DNA of 64,000 nt from Bicyclus anynana (Eukaryota; Arthropoda; Insecta; Lepidoptera; Nymphalidae), in NCBI RefSeq assembly GCF_947172395.1, contig NC_069100.1, positions 501,001 through 565,000 of the forward strand, given 5' to 3'. Shown here in pieces: positions 35,335 to 47,377 of the stretch. Position 1 is the first letter of the stretch. Each line of letters starts with the position of its first letter. A model generated the notes under the pieces. That model worked only from the letters and a program-made list of their open reading frames with translations, was not told the DNA's origin and did no database searches. A program made the translations under genes and the position numbers.

Positions 35335-35638
35335 GTGATACCCCAGTGGATATGACTTTTGCCTTAAATTCAGATGGCGTTCGAATCTCGAGGATGCGCC
35401 TCTAATTATTCAGTTATGAGCATTTTGTCGTTTTATATCACGTGTCTCAAACCATGCAGGAAAAACATCGTGAGGAAACCTACATACTTGAGAATTTTCT
35501 CAATTCTCTATGTGTGTGAAGTCTGCCAATTCGCATTGAGCCGGCGTGATGGACTATTAGCCTAATCCCTCTCATTGTAAAAGGAGACTCTTGCTCAACA
35601 GTGAGCCAAAATATAGATTGTTATTGATGATGATGATG
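35335..35638 (+). mobile_element. SINE family 1 copy
   Basis: GTGATACCCCAGTGG head, ATCGTGAGGAAACC body, GTGAGCCAAAATATAG and the tail TTGATGATGATGATG. It sits in a stack of adjacent elements (LINE 3' end, Helitron end, SINE) starting just after exon C. Confidence 0.85.
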
Positions 35639-36467
35639 AGCACTGTTACCTACATACGAATTGGGTTATTGCCAATAATTGCAAAGTTATTGTAAAACAA
35701 TAAGCAACTCTGTATTTAATGACATAAAGTACTTGTAAAGCATACTGTGCCGCGGGAGGCAAACATTCCGAAGAACCACAGTATAAAAATGAATAAATAT
35801 TTTAAAAAATCTATATGAATTTGAACCCATATCCATCCAACTAAACAACACATCCGCCACCGCGCTATAGAGATTATCAGTATTCAAAAGAAGCGAAGGA
35901 TAAAATCCAATAAGGTTAAATCGCCGTCCGTTGTTATCAAAGCAAATATATAGCCCTTATCAACTTATACACCGATGTTACCAATTGGGTACAGTCGGGC
36001 TCGTTAAATATTACCGACCCCTAACTAACTCACGTAGTCTTCATCGCCGCAAATTACGAGACGACTGTACCGGAGGAAGATTGCCTTCTACGCGCACTGT
36101 GGTGTTTATTTTAAACCTCCATAATACGTGTATGTACACGTAGTTTGAAGTGAAGCTGTGCACCTCTGTGCCAGTCTTTAACACCATAGCGTCTATGTGA
36201 ATAGACTGATTATGAAGTTTTTTTTGTTTTGAAACCTGATATAATTGGGTTGATTCTTTGCTATCTATAGAGGTATATGATGAAAATCTGCTAATAAAAA
36301 AGTTCCGGCCCAGGACTAATGTATTTATGACCATTGGGAACTATTGAGAATTTCTTGAAACCAAAATTGACTGTGGCAGACGGAAAGTGGCGGTGACGGT
36401 GGCGAGTGATTTTATAAGTCTGCCGTCTTTGCACGTATGTCCGTTTGGAATCTTAAAAAGCTCTTAC

Positions 36468-36535
36468 CGTTGAGCCTCAATAGCGGTCAGATTCATCACC
36501 GATGCTAGTGGTGGTGGTTCGATCCCCGCCTCGTT
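36468..36535 (+). repeat. tRNA-like SINE head remnant
   Basis: GAGCCTCAATAGCGG and GGTTCGATCCCCGCC resemble A and B boxes at a tRNA-like distance, but the acceptor stem does not pair. Confidence 0.35.
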
Positions 36536-36727
36536 TGTTTTTTATCGTACCCACTCGTAATACAATATTTCCAGACTAGTTAGAGGAGAATGGGAATATT
36601 AGTCATATTTAAAAGATATGGCATATATTCTTTAAGAAAAAAAATTGTTGAGGATTTCTAACCTAAGCAACCAATCCAATAGATTCATGAGGTATACAGA
36701 GCATACCTAATATTTGTGATTGCAATA

Positions 36728-36927
36728 TCTATACTAATATTATAAAGCTGAAGAGTTTGTTTGTTTGATTGATTGAACGGGCTAATCTCAGGAACTACTG
36801 GTCCGATTCGAGAAATTCTTTCATTGTTAGATAGCCCATTTATCGAGGAAGGCTATATGCTATATATTATCCCCATATTCTTACGGGAACGGGAACCACG
36901 CGGGTGAAACCGCTCGGCGTCAGCTAG
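36728..36927 (+). mobile_element. Short non-autonomous Helitron
   Basis: TCTATACTAATATTAT after A; ends GGCGTCAGCTAG before T. Nearly the same sequence as 3894-4093. Confidence 0.87.
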
Positions 36928-37329
36928 TAGAATAATATGATTGGTAACTCATAGCATTTGTACCACAATCAAATCAACATAATTTATTTCAAGGCTGTTA
37001 TACAATGTGAATAGTAATTCTAGCATGTCAATTCTACAATGCCGAGATATCCAAAAGGACTTTAAGTTGACATATACCTCCAGTGCGCATAGACCACGAG
37101 TTGCCAAAGTACTATTCTCGTAATATAACTAGTCCCAGGATATTGGTCCTTATATAATATTCATGGTCGGCGTAACCAAAAATTACTGTCTGTATCACTC
37201 ATTAATATATATAGAAGATTGCGAACCATATCTCTATGTGCCTTCATTGTTAGTAAGGCTCGTTCTGACAAACTTGCTCAAGATAGTTTTATTTATAGTA
37301 AAAACAAGCTAAATCATTAATCAACCCAT

Positions 37330-37476
37330 ATAACTTAGTCCATCTATCAGAAAATAAATGATCATGTTTAATATATTTTAATGACGGTTTAGTAGCTGCG
37401 GAAAAACCTGTATTTTCCATTTCACAGTTTGTATCTTTAATGCTTACCCTAAGTAAAAATCTTATGCACGCCACTG
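37330..37476 (-). mobile_element. hAT-type MITE remnant
   Basis: The right end CTTATGCACGCCACTG and an inner ACCCTAAGTAAAAATC match the MITE at 48321-48475. The left terminal repeat is missing. Confidence 0.5.
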
Positions 37477-38186
37477 GAACAGCAGACAATAAACATAATT
37501 TGTTACTGGGGTACAGTGATATGAAATCATAGGCGACTCCTGATGGCTCTGGTTAAACTTTAATCAGCTCTTAGTTAACTAAAAAACCAAAAATTAACAT
37601 CATTCAACGAAGGTGTAATATAAAATGTACCTAAGTAAGTATCAATCCGAGCCTGTTTAGGCCCGGATGATTTTATCCTCCAAAACACACTGAAATAGTA
37701 ACGCAGCTAGAACCAGCATCAATAACTTAACGGGTGAATATCGAACCCTAAGCCTTTATAAGTACGTCCTATTAACCGTGGAACTATTGAGGCTTCTCCC
37801 TCTAGTCCTGTTCACCCCGGGAATGCCCCAAACTCCCCCCAATGGGGCGAATATGTACCCTCCACTAAAACATTCAAATTAAAATAATTTCGAAAGTTTA
37901 ACTTCCTAATTAATACAGAAACTTAGTACAAATCAGCCATTACGGCGCAGGTTGCAGGCTAAGAGCCAGTCAACTGTTACTGAAAGACATTTATTAGTTG
38001 CAAATTCTATGAAGATGTATAATTTTGTTAATATTTATTAATTATAATTCGTTATATTTATAGTTACTTTAATTTTGAATGGTAGTGCTATTACTAGACA
38101 GATGTCACTTACATTGTTGTTGTTTTTAAGATAATCTGTTTCCTACTGAATTTTCGTATGTGTTACCTGAATATGATAATGAACAG

Positions 38187-38300
38187 GGAGTGTTGATCGA
38201 TCGTCAAGGAATTCCTTAACACTACATCCTGTAGTCACAAGTTCAGGACTCCGCTCGGAGTTTTTCTCTCTACCACGCGATGGACCCGGCACCCGCACGG
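38187..38300. repeat. Diverged relative of the 770-1580 fold-back
   Basis: CCTTAACACTACATCC, GTCACAAGTTCAGGAC and CGGAGTTTTTCTC resemble the middle of the right arm of the fold-back and the scrap at 53440-53515. Weak match. Confidence 0.3.
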
Positions 38301-39601
38301 TGAATCTATGGAATGCTAAGATATTCGTCTCGTATATAAAACCTAACTTTAGCCTTAAATGCTATGGATCATGACGTTAAGTGATACGGTAAAGCATTCT
38401 TTATGATAGTAGCGGCCTAACTGTACAATATTAAATTCATATACTAACGAGACAAATGTAGATAATATAAAAATCTAAATAGACCTTTGTTGTATATCAA
38501 ACCAAAGACTTTTTTTTTAATACACTGAATGAATCTAGGTTTATTTAGGATTTCATGAACTTGTTAGCCTATAAGCTATCGAAGCTTTAGTTACGTTAGT
38601 GAAATCTACTTATTTCATCAGTTTAAGAAACTCTTAAAGAAAAATGTGCACCAACTCCTGACCTATTACTTTAAATGGTAAAACTTTCACGGGAATGAGA
38701 CAAACGCATTTGAAATAATTAATTTAGGGTCCCGTCGGCCCCTTTTGTTGAATATTCCTGAGAGCTACGGAACCGTGAAATTTAATTTGGATCGATTAAT
38801 TAATTAAAAGCAAACTGACACTTTTCCTTTTTGTAATTAGGAAAAGTTTGTTACATTTATTTTATCTTTTCCCTCTTTTTCTAATATTAATTTCTCTAGC
38901 AAAAAATAAGAGAGGAACCTATTTTCAAACACACCGACACTATAAGAAAAAAAAATGATAAATAGACTTTACTTTTCACACCTGTAATATATCCCAAATA
39001 AATATTTGCATTTTCATTTCGACGAATGAATCTAGACTTTACTTTAAAAAAAAAAATAATGGCTCCAGTCATCCAATATTCCGCAAACATAAATAAATAA
39101 AAGCCAACATTATAACATTACAATACCAATGAGAGCGGGAAGGGAGCGAAATATTGAAAAATAAACTTTAACAATCGAACCGTAGCAAACCAGGGAATCA
39201 AGCAAAAAGGAAATCCAGACAATAAAGTGAGAGTTTTCAGCGGAAAAGTGGAAAATATAAAATTTCCTCCGCCAAGGAGCGAAGTGTGACGTTTCATTTG
39301 TGAACATTATTGAATTTGACTTATTGAGGCGGACGGAGCGGCCACGCAGACAGCGGGTGGCGTAGAGACGTGTTATTAGCATTTTATATTAACTACCCTC
39401 AACCGATAAGAACTAAGTTTAAAAAAAATGTCCTAGAATAATGTGAAAGTTTTTATTAAGATCAGTTTTTACGAAGAATAGCAAATTATTTCCTATTCAT
39501 AATGAACATCCACAAAATAACGTCCGCTTATTTATCACTTATGATAATAAGCGAGCGTTACTTTGCGGAATACTTTACTACTTAAGTACTATTATTAATA
39601 A

Positions 39602-39695
39602 GAGACGTGATAGCTCAGTAGATGTGACTTCTGCTTTCGATTCGGAGAGCGTAAGTTTGAATTCGGTTCGGGGCATGCACCTCCATCTGATGATG
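39602..39695 (+). mobile_element. SINE family 1, internally deleted
   Basis: Only the tRNA-like head (GACGTGATAGCTCAGTAG to GGGGCATGCACCTCC) and a short tail TGATGATG remain, in one 94-bp unit. It is flanked by a 14-bp duplication: ACTATTATTAATAA at 39588-39601 and ACTATTGTTAATAA at 39696-39709. The deletion therefore pre-dates or accompanied insertion. Confidence 0.8.
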
Positions 39696-40235
39696 ACTAT
39701 TGTTAATAAACATAATTTCTTATGAAAGCCTAATCGATATTTTATAATAGTATTTATTTATTTTATTAATAACGTCAACATTAAGAAAAATGTAGCTTTA
39801 CTGACGTATCAAATAAAAATAATTTACTGTGCACTATTTAAAAAATAGACAACTCCATACCATCCTTGTTGTTCCTACAGAAGCTGCTTTTACCGTTCCT
39901 AAGTCTGCCTGTGTTCTGGCAACAATAACCCTTTTAACTTCACCACTCACTTACTCTGAGTAGTAGAGCTCTTTATGGGACAGCTTGAGGATATACTACT
40001 ATCATAATTATTTCTACTCCAAGACTTATATGGTTTGTGAAAAGAATCACGGTCGCTAATGAAATAAAACATATTTGATAACCGAGTGTTTAAGGCTTTG
40101 TAAAAATATTCAAAAGTAGAACGATTATTATTATTTAAATAATTGTAAGACGCATAATATAATGCTTCTTATGTATGTCTTAATAATAGTCGACGGGTTT
40201 TCACTTGCGATCCTATGTTTCTGGTTTTGGCACTT

Positions 40236-40300
40236 TTCGACAGAATCCATTTCCCGAACCGGTGGTAGAGTCACTACTTAAGAACTGACAGATTTGACTT
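40236..40300 (+). repeat. LINE 3' UTR fragment (family also at 48522 and 57960)
   Basis: CCCGAACCGGTGGTAGAG and GTCACTAC resemble a common lepidopteran LINE 3' region. The minus-strand copy at 48522-48565 has the complementary AGTGACTCTACCGCTGGC. Confidence 0.4.
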
Positions 40301-40337
40301 ACTAGCCAGGCATGCGCTGATATAGTAAAATTCTACA

Positions 40338-40410
40338 TTGACGCGAGCTGGGAATCGAACTCAGGACGTCTCGGTCAAAGCCCTAGTAACTAGGCCAAAG
40401 AAGTTGTCAA
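40338..40410 (-). repeat. tRNA-like SINE head remnant
   Basis: The minus strand reads TTGGCCTAGTTACTAGGGC and GTCCTGAGTTCGATTCCC, resembling A and B boxes. No complete cloverleaf. Confidence 0.45.
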
Positions 40411-41851
40411 AAGATTTGATCGACGAGCTTCGGTCCAAGTGTGGATTTATATGGAATTCAGAACATTGTCATTAAAAAACATAAAAACTACAGACTTCAC
40501 TTCAAATCATTAAAAAAATAGCAAGCATGTTTATCTTGAAGGTGTGTAAATTTGTTAAATCAAAACTTTTTTTATAAATATACGAATATGCCATGGCGGG
40601 ACCCTTACGGAAACGCTCGATTGCACAAATTAGGACATATTCAGTCTAAATTAAAATTCACAACACCACACACTCGACGTGTGGCTGTGCAATATCATCG
40701 GACATCAAGTAGCAAGTGAAAAAATATGCTCTCTACTCTTTCGTGAATGAGGCGCGACGCGTGTTGTGTGTTACATGGATGTATGTTTAGTCTTTTATTA
40801 TTTTTCATTCCGGTAGTTTAAAGTTCTCAAAGCTATCACTTACCATCAAACGATACTATCGAGCCTGTCGTCGATAAAACAAGAACAAGTCCCGTGAAAT
40901 ATCCTCGTCGGGGCGAAACAAGAAAAATTCCGACAATTTAATTAAAATCATCCCTTAAAAAGGAGGGTAACATCCATCTCTCACTGTCAACTTCATTTTA
41001 CATAAAAACAGAAAAATTCAAGTTGACTTCTTTTTATTACCATTCCGGGGAAGAGAGATTTTTCGTAACAAAAACTTCAGGTAAATCAAATTTGTATTTG
41101 TAATAGATCTTTCTGGAATTAGATTTTTTTGCGAGTAGACAACCTTTTGTAATTACCCGCCTAAAGGTTCTTGTAATTTAAAAAAATGTATAAAGGTACC
41201 TTTTCTGTGTTATTACTTTTTGGTAGTTATTGGAAATTCAATTTTTCTTTTTAATATAATATTATGTTTTTCTTTTTGAGCATGTTTGGTCATTTTGCTT
41301 AAAAAAAGTTCTTAAAATGATTGTGTAAAATACATTGAAAATATATAGACTAGATGAAGGCGATTACTTTGTAAAAATTTAATGATAAAATGATCATAAG
41401 CTATATATTTTATACCCATTTTCCCACAGAAACGGAAACAACTCTGCCAGTAGCTAATAATAGTGTTTATAAAAAAAATATACAAAAATTCCTACTCCGT
41501 TGCATGCTTGTTTACGCGGTCTTTCACTAAAAATGTTGGATTTTATTTATCCGTTGAAAGTTTATACTTACATTTATTCGACGACTAGCCATCACGAACA
41601 CGGTAGGAATAGAGCGGCTATATCCGCTAAAGTTTCGTGCAATTATTTTAATAGAGGACATCACGGGAAGTGTGGGCCGTTTTTCATTCTTTCATTTACT
41701 TCAAGCTGCGAACTTAATGTTCTATTGCAAGTTATACGATGTAGCGGATTTTTATACAATATTTTTGATTAATTTTTAGTAACATAGTATAGATAATATA
41801 ACATAACTGTTTTTTATAAATTTTTGTGACAAAAAATTTTAGAGTCTAAGC

Positions 41852-42003
41852 TGTCGTGAGTGTTATTCGTATTAATTTATTATAAGTTAACCATGACTAA
41901 GGGCCCTGTATGGGTTCGAAACTAGTTGGGCATGCCCCGATGTTGTATACGTGAGTTTCAGTCGTGTTTCATAATAAATTAATATGAATAATACTCACGA
42001 TAG
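41852..42003. mobile_element. MITE-like inverted-repeat element
   Basis: Left arm CTGTCGTGAGTGTTATTCG, continuing to TTAATTTATTAT, faces the right arm ending GAATAATACTCACGATAG. The arms are about 35 bp and the unit about 150 bp. No coding capacity; target duplication not clear. Confidence 0.75.
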
Positions 42004-42134
42004 TTTAAATTCTAAAAAGACAATTTTATAACAAAAATTTAAAACCACAAAACACATCTTGTGTTATGGGTAATAAGATAAATGGATTTTGTCCATATAT
42101 TTAAATTTTGCAAGCTCATAATACAAATATTTTC

Positions 42135-42203
42135 CAGTGGTAGGAATGGAACCTAAAACCTAGAATGCAGAAGTCACCAACCGTTGCGCCAATCGGTCGC
42201 CAT
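42135..42203 (-). repeat. tRNA-like SINE head remnant
   Basis: The minus strand reads GATTGGCGCAACGGTTGG (A-box-like) and GGTTCCATTCC (B-box-like). Confidence 0.45.
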
Positions 42204-43044
42204 GGTGTGTCATGCAATTTATCTCAATTTACCTAATAGGAGTTAGAGTATATTATTTCCCAGATTTATTGTTACTTTTTTATTCATTTAAATTAAACTG
42301 GTCAATGTATTTGTTTATATTGAGATGGGTATTGTTATTTAATTTAAAGGGGCATCAGGGAGAAAAAGTAAGTCGTTATTATCATAATCTGTCACGTTGT
42401 TGTGGACGATGTGTAGGTTGTTGAGCGAGGATAACTAATTATTATTATTATGGAACCAGCGCCGACGGAATATCACTTGAATAATAATGAAGTTTAATTA
42501 ATTAAACAACAAGAGACTCTCCAGTCTCCAATGCATTTACTACGAGAATGGATTGGTGAAATTGCACGATGCAATCAAATATGGGCTTCCAAAATAGCGC
42601 TTTTAAACAGAATATTGACTTTTACTGTTAGTATATCTGATGATTCTTTTACTGTTCTCATTGGCTGCCTTATGCACACAGTTGTATATAGAATGCTTAT
42701 TTGGTGAAGATAGGAATGCAAGGAATCTCCCATTACATTTTATGGCAGACTCGAGTAGATCGCTTCTTGAATTGTACCAAACTACGTGAACTGTCAACTA
42801 TTCTTGCCACCCTAAACTATACTTACAACTATAGCTAATTGAGTCAAGTTTTGAGCCTGCGCGGCTATTGAGTCATGAAATTCTGGGTCAGGATGTGTAG
42901 TGTGTTTATGTTGAGTCCAAAATATTTGCAACAGCAGCCCAGATTCAGGAAGTACGTGATTTTATTCTCCCGTATCTAGGAAAGCGTATTAAGCTATCAG
43001 TCCTATTTATAATTTACACGATTAAAATATGATAATAGCATTTG

Positions 43045-43135
43045 CGAAGCTTGGCAATTCGCATCTGAGCAACGTGATATGTCTAAGCTCCAGGCCGTGG
43101 AGTTCTGGTAATAGGCCTTTAAAAATAGGCTGATG
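43045..43135 (-). repeat. Dispersed repeat family D copy, inverted
   Basis: TCTAAGCTCCAGGCC and AATAGGCCTTTAAAAATAGG complement the family D start (CCTATTTTT...GGCCTA). Confidence 0.4.
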
Positions 43136-43469
43136 ATATTTTGAATAGCGCGCCAAGCTCTTGTGACTTAGGCCACATGAAAAAATGCGTTTTTTGCTCG
43201 AGATTGGAGTAAATTGCTCGCTCCCGGTTTTTGTTGTTCCCGCCGTTATCCCGGCACTTTATTACAGGCTCTCAAAAATTACCGCTTGATTTGAATCATC
43301 AGATGAAACGGGCGCTCCGCTTTATGTCGGCCCGGTATTGGTTACTAGTTACTGCCCAACTGCGGTGAAAGTAATTAACAATTTGTTTGATACCGTTATT
43401 TTTATATACGAGTATGGTAAAAATTGAAGTTAACGGTTACAGTCATAGCTTACTATCTTGTTTATTTCG

Positions 43470-43600
43470 GGTTCTGTAACTCAAAAGAAAAAAAACGGAA
43501 CCTTTATTGGATGGATTTGTTATCCGTCTATCTGTCTAGACCCTTTAACCCGGAATCACGTGGAGGTGAAAAGCTGATATTTATTTATTATTTGGACCAC
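43470..43600 (+). repeat. Short dispersed repeat (relative of 2611-2687)
   Basis: GGGTTCTGTAACTCAAAAG, CCGTCTATCTGTCTAGACCC and GGAATCACGTGGAGG. The layout recurs inverted at 2611-2687. Confidence 0.4.
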
Positions 43601-44030
43601 CAACAAAATTATATGTATACAAAATTAAAAAACTTAATAACTAGGGTATAGAAACACATATAACTTTACTTAAAGGTAGTCACATCATGCATAAAGTGTA
43701 GGTCGTACTAACAATTAAAAATTAAGTGTTAAAAAAAAGATAAAAAATTAATTAACATAAATTTACACAAATTAAAAACAGAGAAAGAGGAAAAAAAAAC
43801 AACAACAATAAACACTAGGAATTAGTTAAAAATAAAAGGAAACTGTTAATTTCTCAACTTGAATTTTAGTATGTATTTTAGTATTAATTTTAGTTGATAT
43901 GAAAACCTTATACTCAGTTTTACAGTCCCTTGAAGCTGTGAAAAAGCAATCTTGTGAGTTAATAACACATATAAAATATACGGCCGTTTATAAATACGTA
44001 TAATATTCGGAGAACCGAGAAATATTCGTC

Positions 44031-44308
44031 GGCCTCCGTGGCGCAGTGGTATGTACAGTGGATTTACAAGGCGGAGGTCCTGGATTCTTAATTGGTAAAG
44101 ATCTGGCTGGTCGTGGCTGGTCGTGGCGACTTTAGTCGTGGCTAGTTACCACCCTACCGACAAAGACGTACCGCAAAGCGTTCCGTTACGATGACGTGTA
44201 GACACTGAAAGGGGTGTGGATTTTCATCCTACTCCTTACAAGTTAGCCCGCTTCCATCTTAGACTGCATCATCACTTACTATCAGGTGATTGGCTCTTGG
44301 CTCATAAT
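44031..44308 (+). mobile_element. SINE family 2 copy with internal tandem
   Basis: The tRNA-like head GGCCTCCGTGGCGCAGTGG is followed by GGCGGAGGTCCTGGATTC, where the B box is damaged (TTCTTAATT replaces the expected continuation). CTGGTCGTGG is then repeated in tandem. The body contains ACCACCCTACCGACAAAG and ACTGAAAGGGGTGTGG. Confidence 0.82.
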
Positions 44309-44320
44309 ATAGGTAGTTCA

Positions 44321-44505
44321 TCTATGCTAATATTATAAAACTGAAGAGTTTGTTTGATTGATTGATTGAACGTGCTAATCTCAGGAACTACTGGACCGAT
44401 TTGAAAAATTCTTTTAGTGTTAGATAGCCCATTTATCGAGGAAGGCTATATGCTATATTATCACCGTATTCCTACGGGAACGGGAACCAGGTGGGAGAAA
44501 CTGTC
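44321..44505 (+). mobile_element. Short Helitron, degraded 3' end
   Basis: TCTATGCTAATATTAT after A, same body as 3894-4093; the CTAG end is eroded after GGGAACCAGGTGGGAG. Confidence 0.72.
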
Positions 44506-44650
44506 TAACCGTCTATTACGTCGTCTAACTTAGGATTTGTCCCAGTAACAAAAATGCGAGCGAACTCAAACATTTTGAATAGTTTCTTTTCAATATGGCC
44601 GCATTAATCCGACGCGTCGCATCGCGGTGTCTTTAATTAAACACGCGAGA

Positions 44651-44691
44651 GGGGTCGCGGGGGGTACGAGGAGGTTGAGGTGGGTGAGGGG
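44651..44691 (+). other. G-rich run, possible G-quadruplex
   Basis: Four runs of at least three G (GGGG, GGGGGG, GGG, GGGG) fall within 41 bases, but one loop is about 17 bases long, so folding is uncertain. Confidence 0.35.
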
Positions 44692-44860
44692 TAGGAAATT
44701 GAATTTCCCTCGCATATGCTCTCTGGAAATGTCATGATTATGTAGGTTAATTCCTTCGTACCGTTAATTATTTATTGGCATGATTATTTAGGTGGCACGC
44801 TCATTGAGACGCGGTAACCTCTAGAGTGCTGTGTATAGCCGCCCGGGGCCCGCAATCAAG

Positions 44861-45042
44861 CAATAATATTGACAATATGCAGGTTAAGGTTGCTTACCTA
44901 TAACACAGTGGGACTCATACCCCGGTAATATGACATTATCATTTCCTTAGGGGCAACCTTACCTGACATATTGCCAATATGTTGACATTTTTTTATATAT
45001 TCAATAATATTGTCAATATTTTATTATTGACAATATTATTGA
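44861..45042. repeat. Nested palindromes around AATATTGACAATAT
   Basis: CAATAATATTGACAATAT (44861) and later TCAATAATATTGTCAATA / TATTGACAATATTATTGA (45001-45018 and 45025-45042, a perfect 18-bp hairpin with a 6-base loop). In between, CAGGTTAAGGTTGC faces GGCAACCTTACCTG. Probably a fold-back MITE of about 180 bp. Confidence 0.65.
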
Positions 45043-45481
45043 ATGTGTTTGGGCTCCAAATACTACTGCAAGTACGTTTAAATGTACTTTTGACTTTCTT
45101 TTGTAGCGTCGTGTAATAATATCATCGTAATCATCAATTAATAGCCTATTTTTATTTGAAAATATTTTTATTAGCCTAGGCTAATAGGAACGTAATTAAT
45201 AGTATAAAATCTTTACCCACTAGGTACACATTAAAACATTTAATGGTTAAATTCGACTTGGTGGAATGGTGGTGATAGTACACACTATCAGTAACATCTG
45301 TGATCCAAATAGCTTAACGAAGCTTAGTTGAAAATGGAGATCCCTTCACGGCATGCGAGTTTAGCACAAAAAAAAAACTTCCTATACAAAGAAAAGCTTG
45401 AAATTCTATAGTCAATACCAGACTGTCAGCCCTAACTGAATAGGCTAATAGAAAGGTAATTCATTAGTAACGTATACTTCA

Positions 45482-45660
45482 TCAAAATACTTGGACCTTG
45501 CTCACGAGATTACCGCCATGTGGAATGTTGAGTCAACTATTATTGTTCCGATAGTTGTTTCAGTCAATGGTCTTATAGCGAAAAGCTTCGACCAACATCT
45601 TAAGAAGCTTTCACTTAACTGTTGGATCAAGAGTCGGATACAGAAGTATAGTGTTTTGTA
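45482..45660 (+). pseudogene. Non-LTR retrotransposon ORF fragment
   Basis: The frame encodes DLAHEITAMWNVESTIIVPI, VVSVNGLIAKSFDQHLKKLS and WIKSRIQK, then diverges into AT-rich non-coding sequence. It matches 27526-27640, which lacks the middle. It resembles the C-terminal end of a LINE protein seen in many lepidopteran genomes; clade not assigned. Confidence 0.65.
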
Positions 45661-45820
45661 TTATATTTTTATATTAACATTATTAAAACTGACCGTATAC
45701 TTACTTCAAAATCAATTTTTAAAGTAACTGCTCTATTATATATTGTAGGTATATATTTGATCTATTCTCCTATAAGGCAGTGTCACATCAATATTCCGTA
45801 TCTCCGCGACGAGAGTGGAA

Positions 45821-46610
45821 GTGGGTCGGTGCAATTTTTCATTCTCAAAGCAGCCGTCTTCCCCGTGACTGGCTGATCATTGTGTCTTAATTTACTGCCT
45901 TTTACCCATGGTCACCCTCTCTTCTTGCTTTACATTGGTGAGAATAAAAACGTTGATAAAATTAACATTGATGCAATTTGTCAAAGCAGTTTTATTAACA
46001 ATTGCAAAATGTCAATTACTGATTTTTGTAATTACTAAATTAATGATTGATGGGAATGGATATAAATTATAAATTGAGTCTCAGAATATATTGAATGAAA
46101 TCACTTTGAATGAAAAACCTAAACAAATATTTATTTTATAGTTTTCTATTATGAACGTATAAACGACTATTAAGCAGATATAAGTAAATTTTCAAAGATT
46201 TTTAAATACAGACAATACACAATACACAGAATAAACTGGTAAAAATAGAATAGATAGATAGAAATCAATTCTATCCATTGAAAAAATTAACAATAATTGT
46301 TCGCAGCACATTATTTATTGTAACATTTTGTGAAAATAAGGTCTTACAATCACAAAGTTCTATGAAGAATAATGTACAGCTAACCTCTTATACAAATTAC
46401 CTCATCCAAGATCAATACAGTTTCATATCATCCCGTTTTCCATACGGGAATATTAATTTTTTACCCAGTGATTAATGAGCTAGGTTTCCTAGACTGGGGA
46501 TGAATTGGGAAAGACGTGTGGGGATGGAGGGGGGTAAATTAGCACACATCGATCAGTTCATCGCAAAGAAGCTGGTCGGTGACAGAATGAAAAATTGCAG
46601 CGACCCAATT
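45821..46610. mobile_element. Inverted-repeat element, about 80-bp arms
   Basis: Left arm 45821-45897 (GTGGGTCGGTGCAATTTTTC, then TTGTGTCTTAATTTACT) and right arm 46534-46610 (GTAAATTAGCACACATCG, then GAATGAAAAATTGCAGCG) are inverted copies about 640 bp apart. The interior has only short chance frames. Confidence 0.6.
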
Positions 46611-46751
46611 CACCCCCATTAGCGCAAGTAGAGAGAATTGATGTTATATTATAAAGTACTCGAACAATTTTTGGCGCGTTTTAAGTGTGAGAATGTTGAT
46701 TTTTATAAGTACCTTCATTTTTAATAACGCTGGAAAATTTCTTTCTTTCTT

Positions 46752-46825
46752 TGTATGAAGGGATACCTAAAGGAGAGGAAATATGAGGTTTAGACCCACC
46801 ATGTTACTCCAAAGTTGGTTAGTGA
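46752..46825 (+). repeat. Dispersed repeat family D copy
   Basis: GAGAGGAAATATGAGG, TTTAGACCCACCATGTTACT and CCAAAGTTGG follow the family D order. Confidence 0.45.
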
Positions 46826-47252
46826 GCTTAAGATATTTAAATTATATTGCGGCCATTGTCAGATGTTCAAGATTACGACCAGGGCCGTTTTCTAAACGTG
46901 CTCTCTAACATGGGTATAACTTCAAAACGCTGAAAATTTCTTAGATAAAAGAAAAGCTCTGCTATACTTAAGTCATCGCATTGTCCTGTATGTGGAGTGT
47001 ATTCTTTATGAATACAAAATATAACGTGAAGCTTGTTACTGTTACAAATTTCTCCGCCGGAGAGTTTTTCTCCGAAGGAATATCAGTTTTCGCGGCGAAG
47101 ATAAAAAGTTGACATAAAACGCCGCGGGCTGTACTCGTAAGCCTCTAGTGAGGATAGTTATCGATAAACACTGTAATGAAGTGAAAATTTATCGATAAAA
47201 TTAGGCTAATATTTATTTATATATTGGTTATATAATTATTGGCTTTTAATGG

Positions 47253-47377
47253 CAAGCGTCCACATATCTGCATTGTACGTATCGGACGCATCGCATCAAA
47301 CGGATTTTTAATTTTTACACACATACATAGAATCCATTCGATGCGATACGTACGATGCGGATCAGTGGACGCACTTG
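47253..47377. mobile_element. MITE-like element with about 40-bp terminal inverted repeats
   Basis: CAAGCGTCCACATATCTGC plus GTACGTATCGGACGCATCGC on the left; the complement appears on the right (GCGATACGTACGATGCGG, then GTGGACGCACTTG). Unit about 125 bp. Confidence 0.75.

Noticed and set aside
44651..44691. Strong G-quadruplex claim
   Set aside because: One loop is about 17 bases long and the intron lacks other promoter signals; listed only as a possibility.
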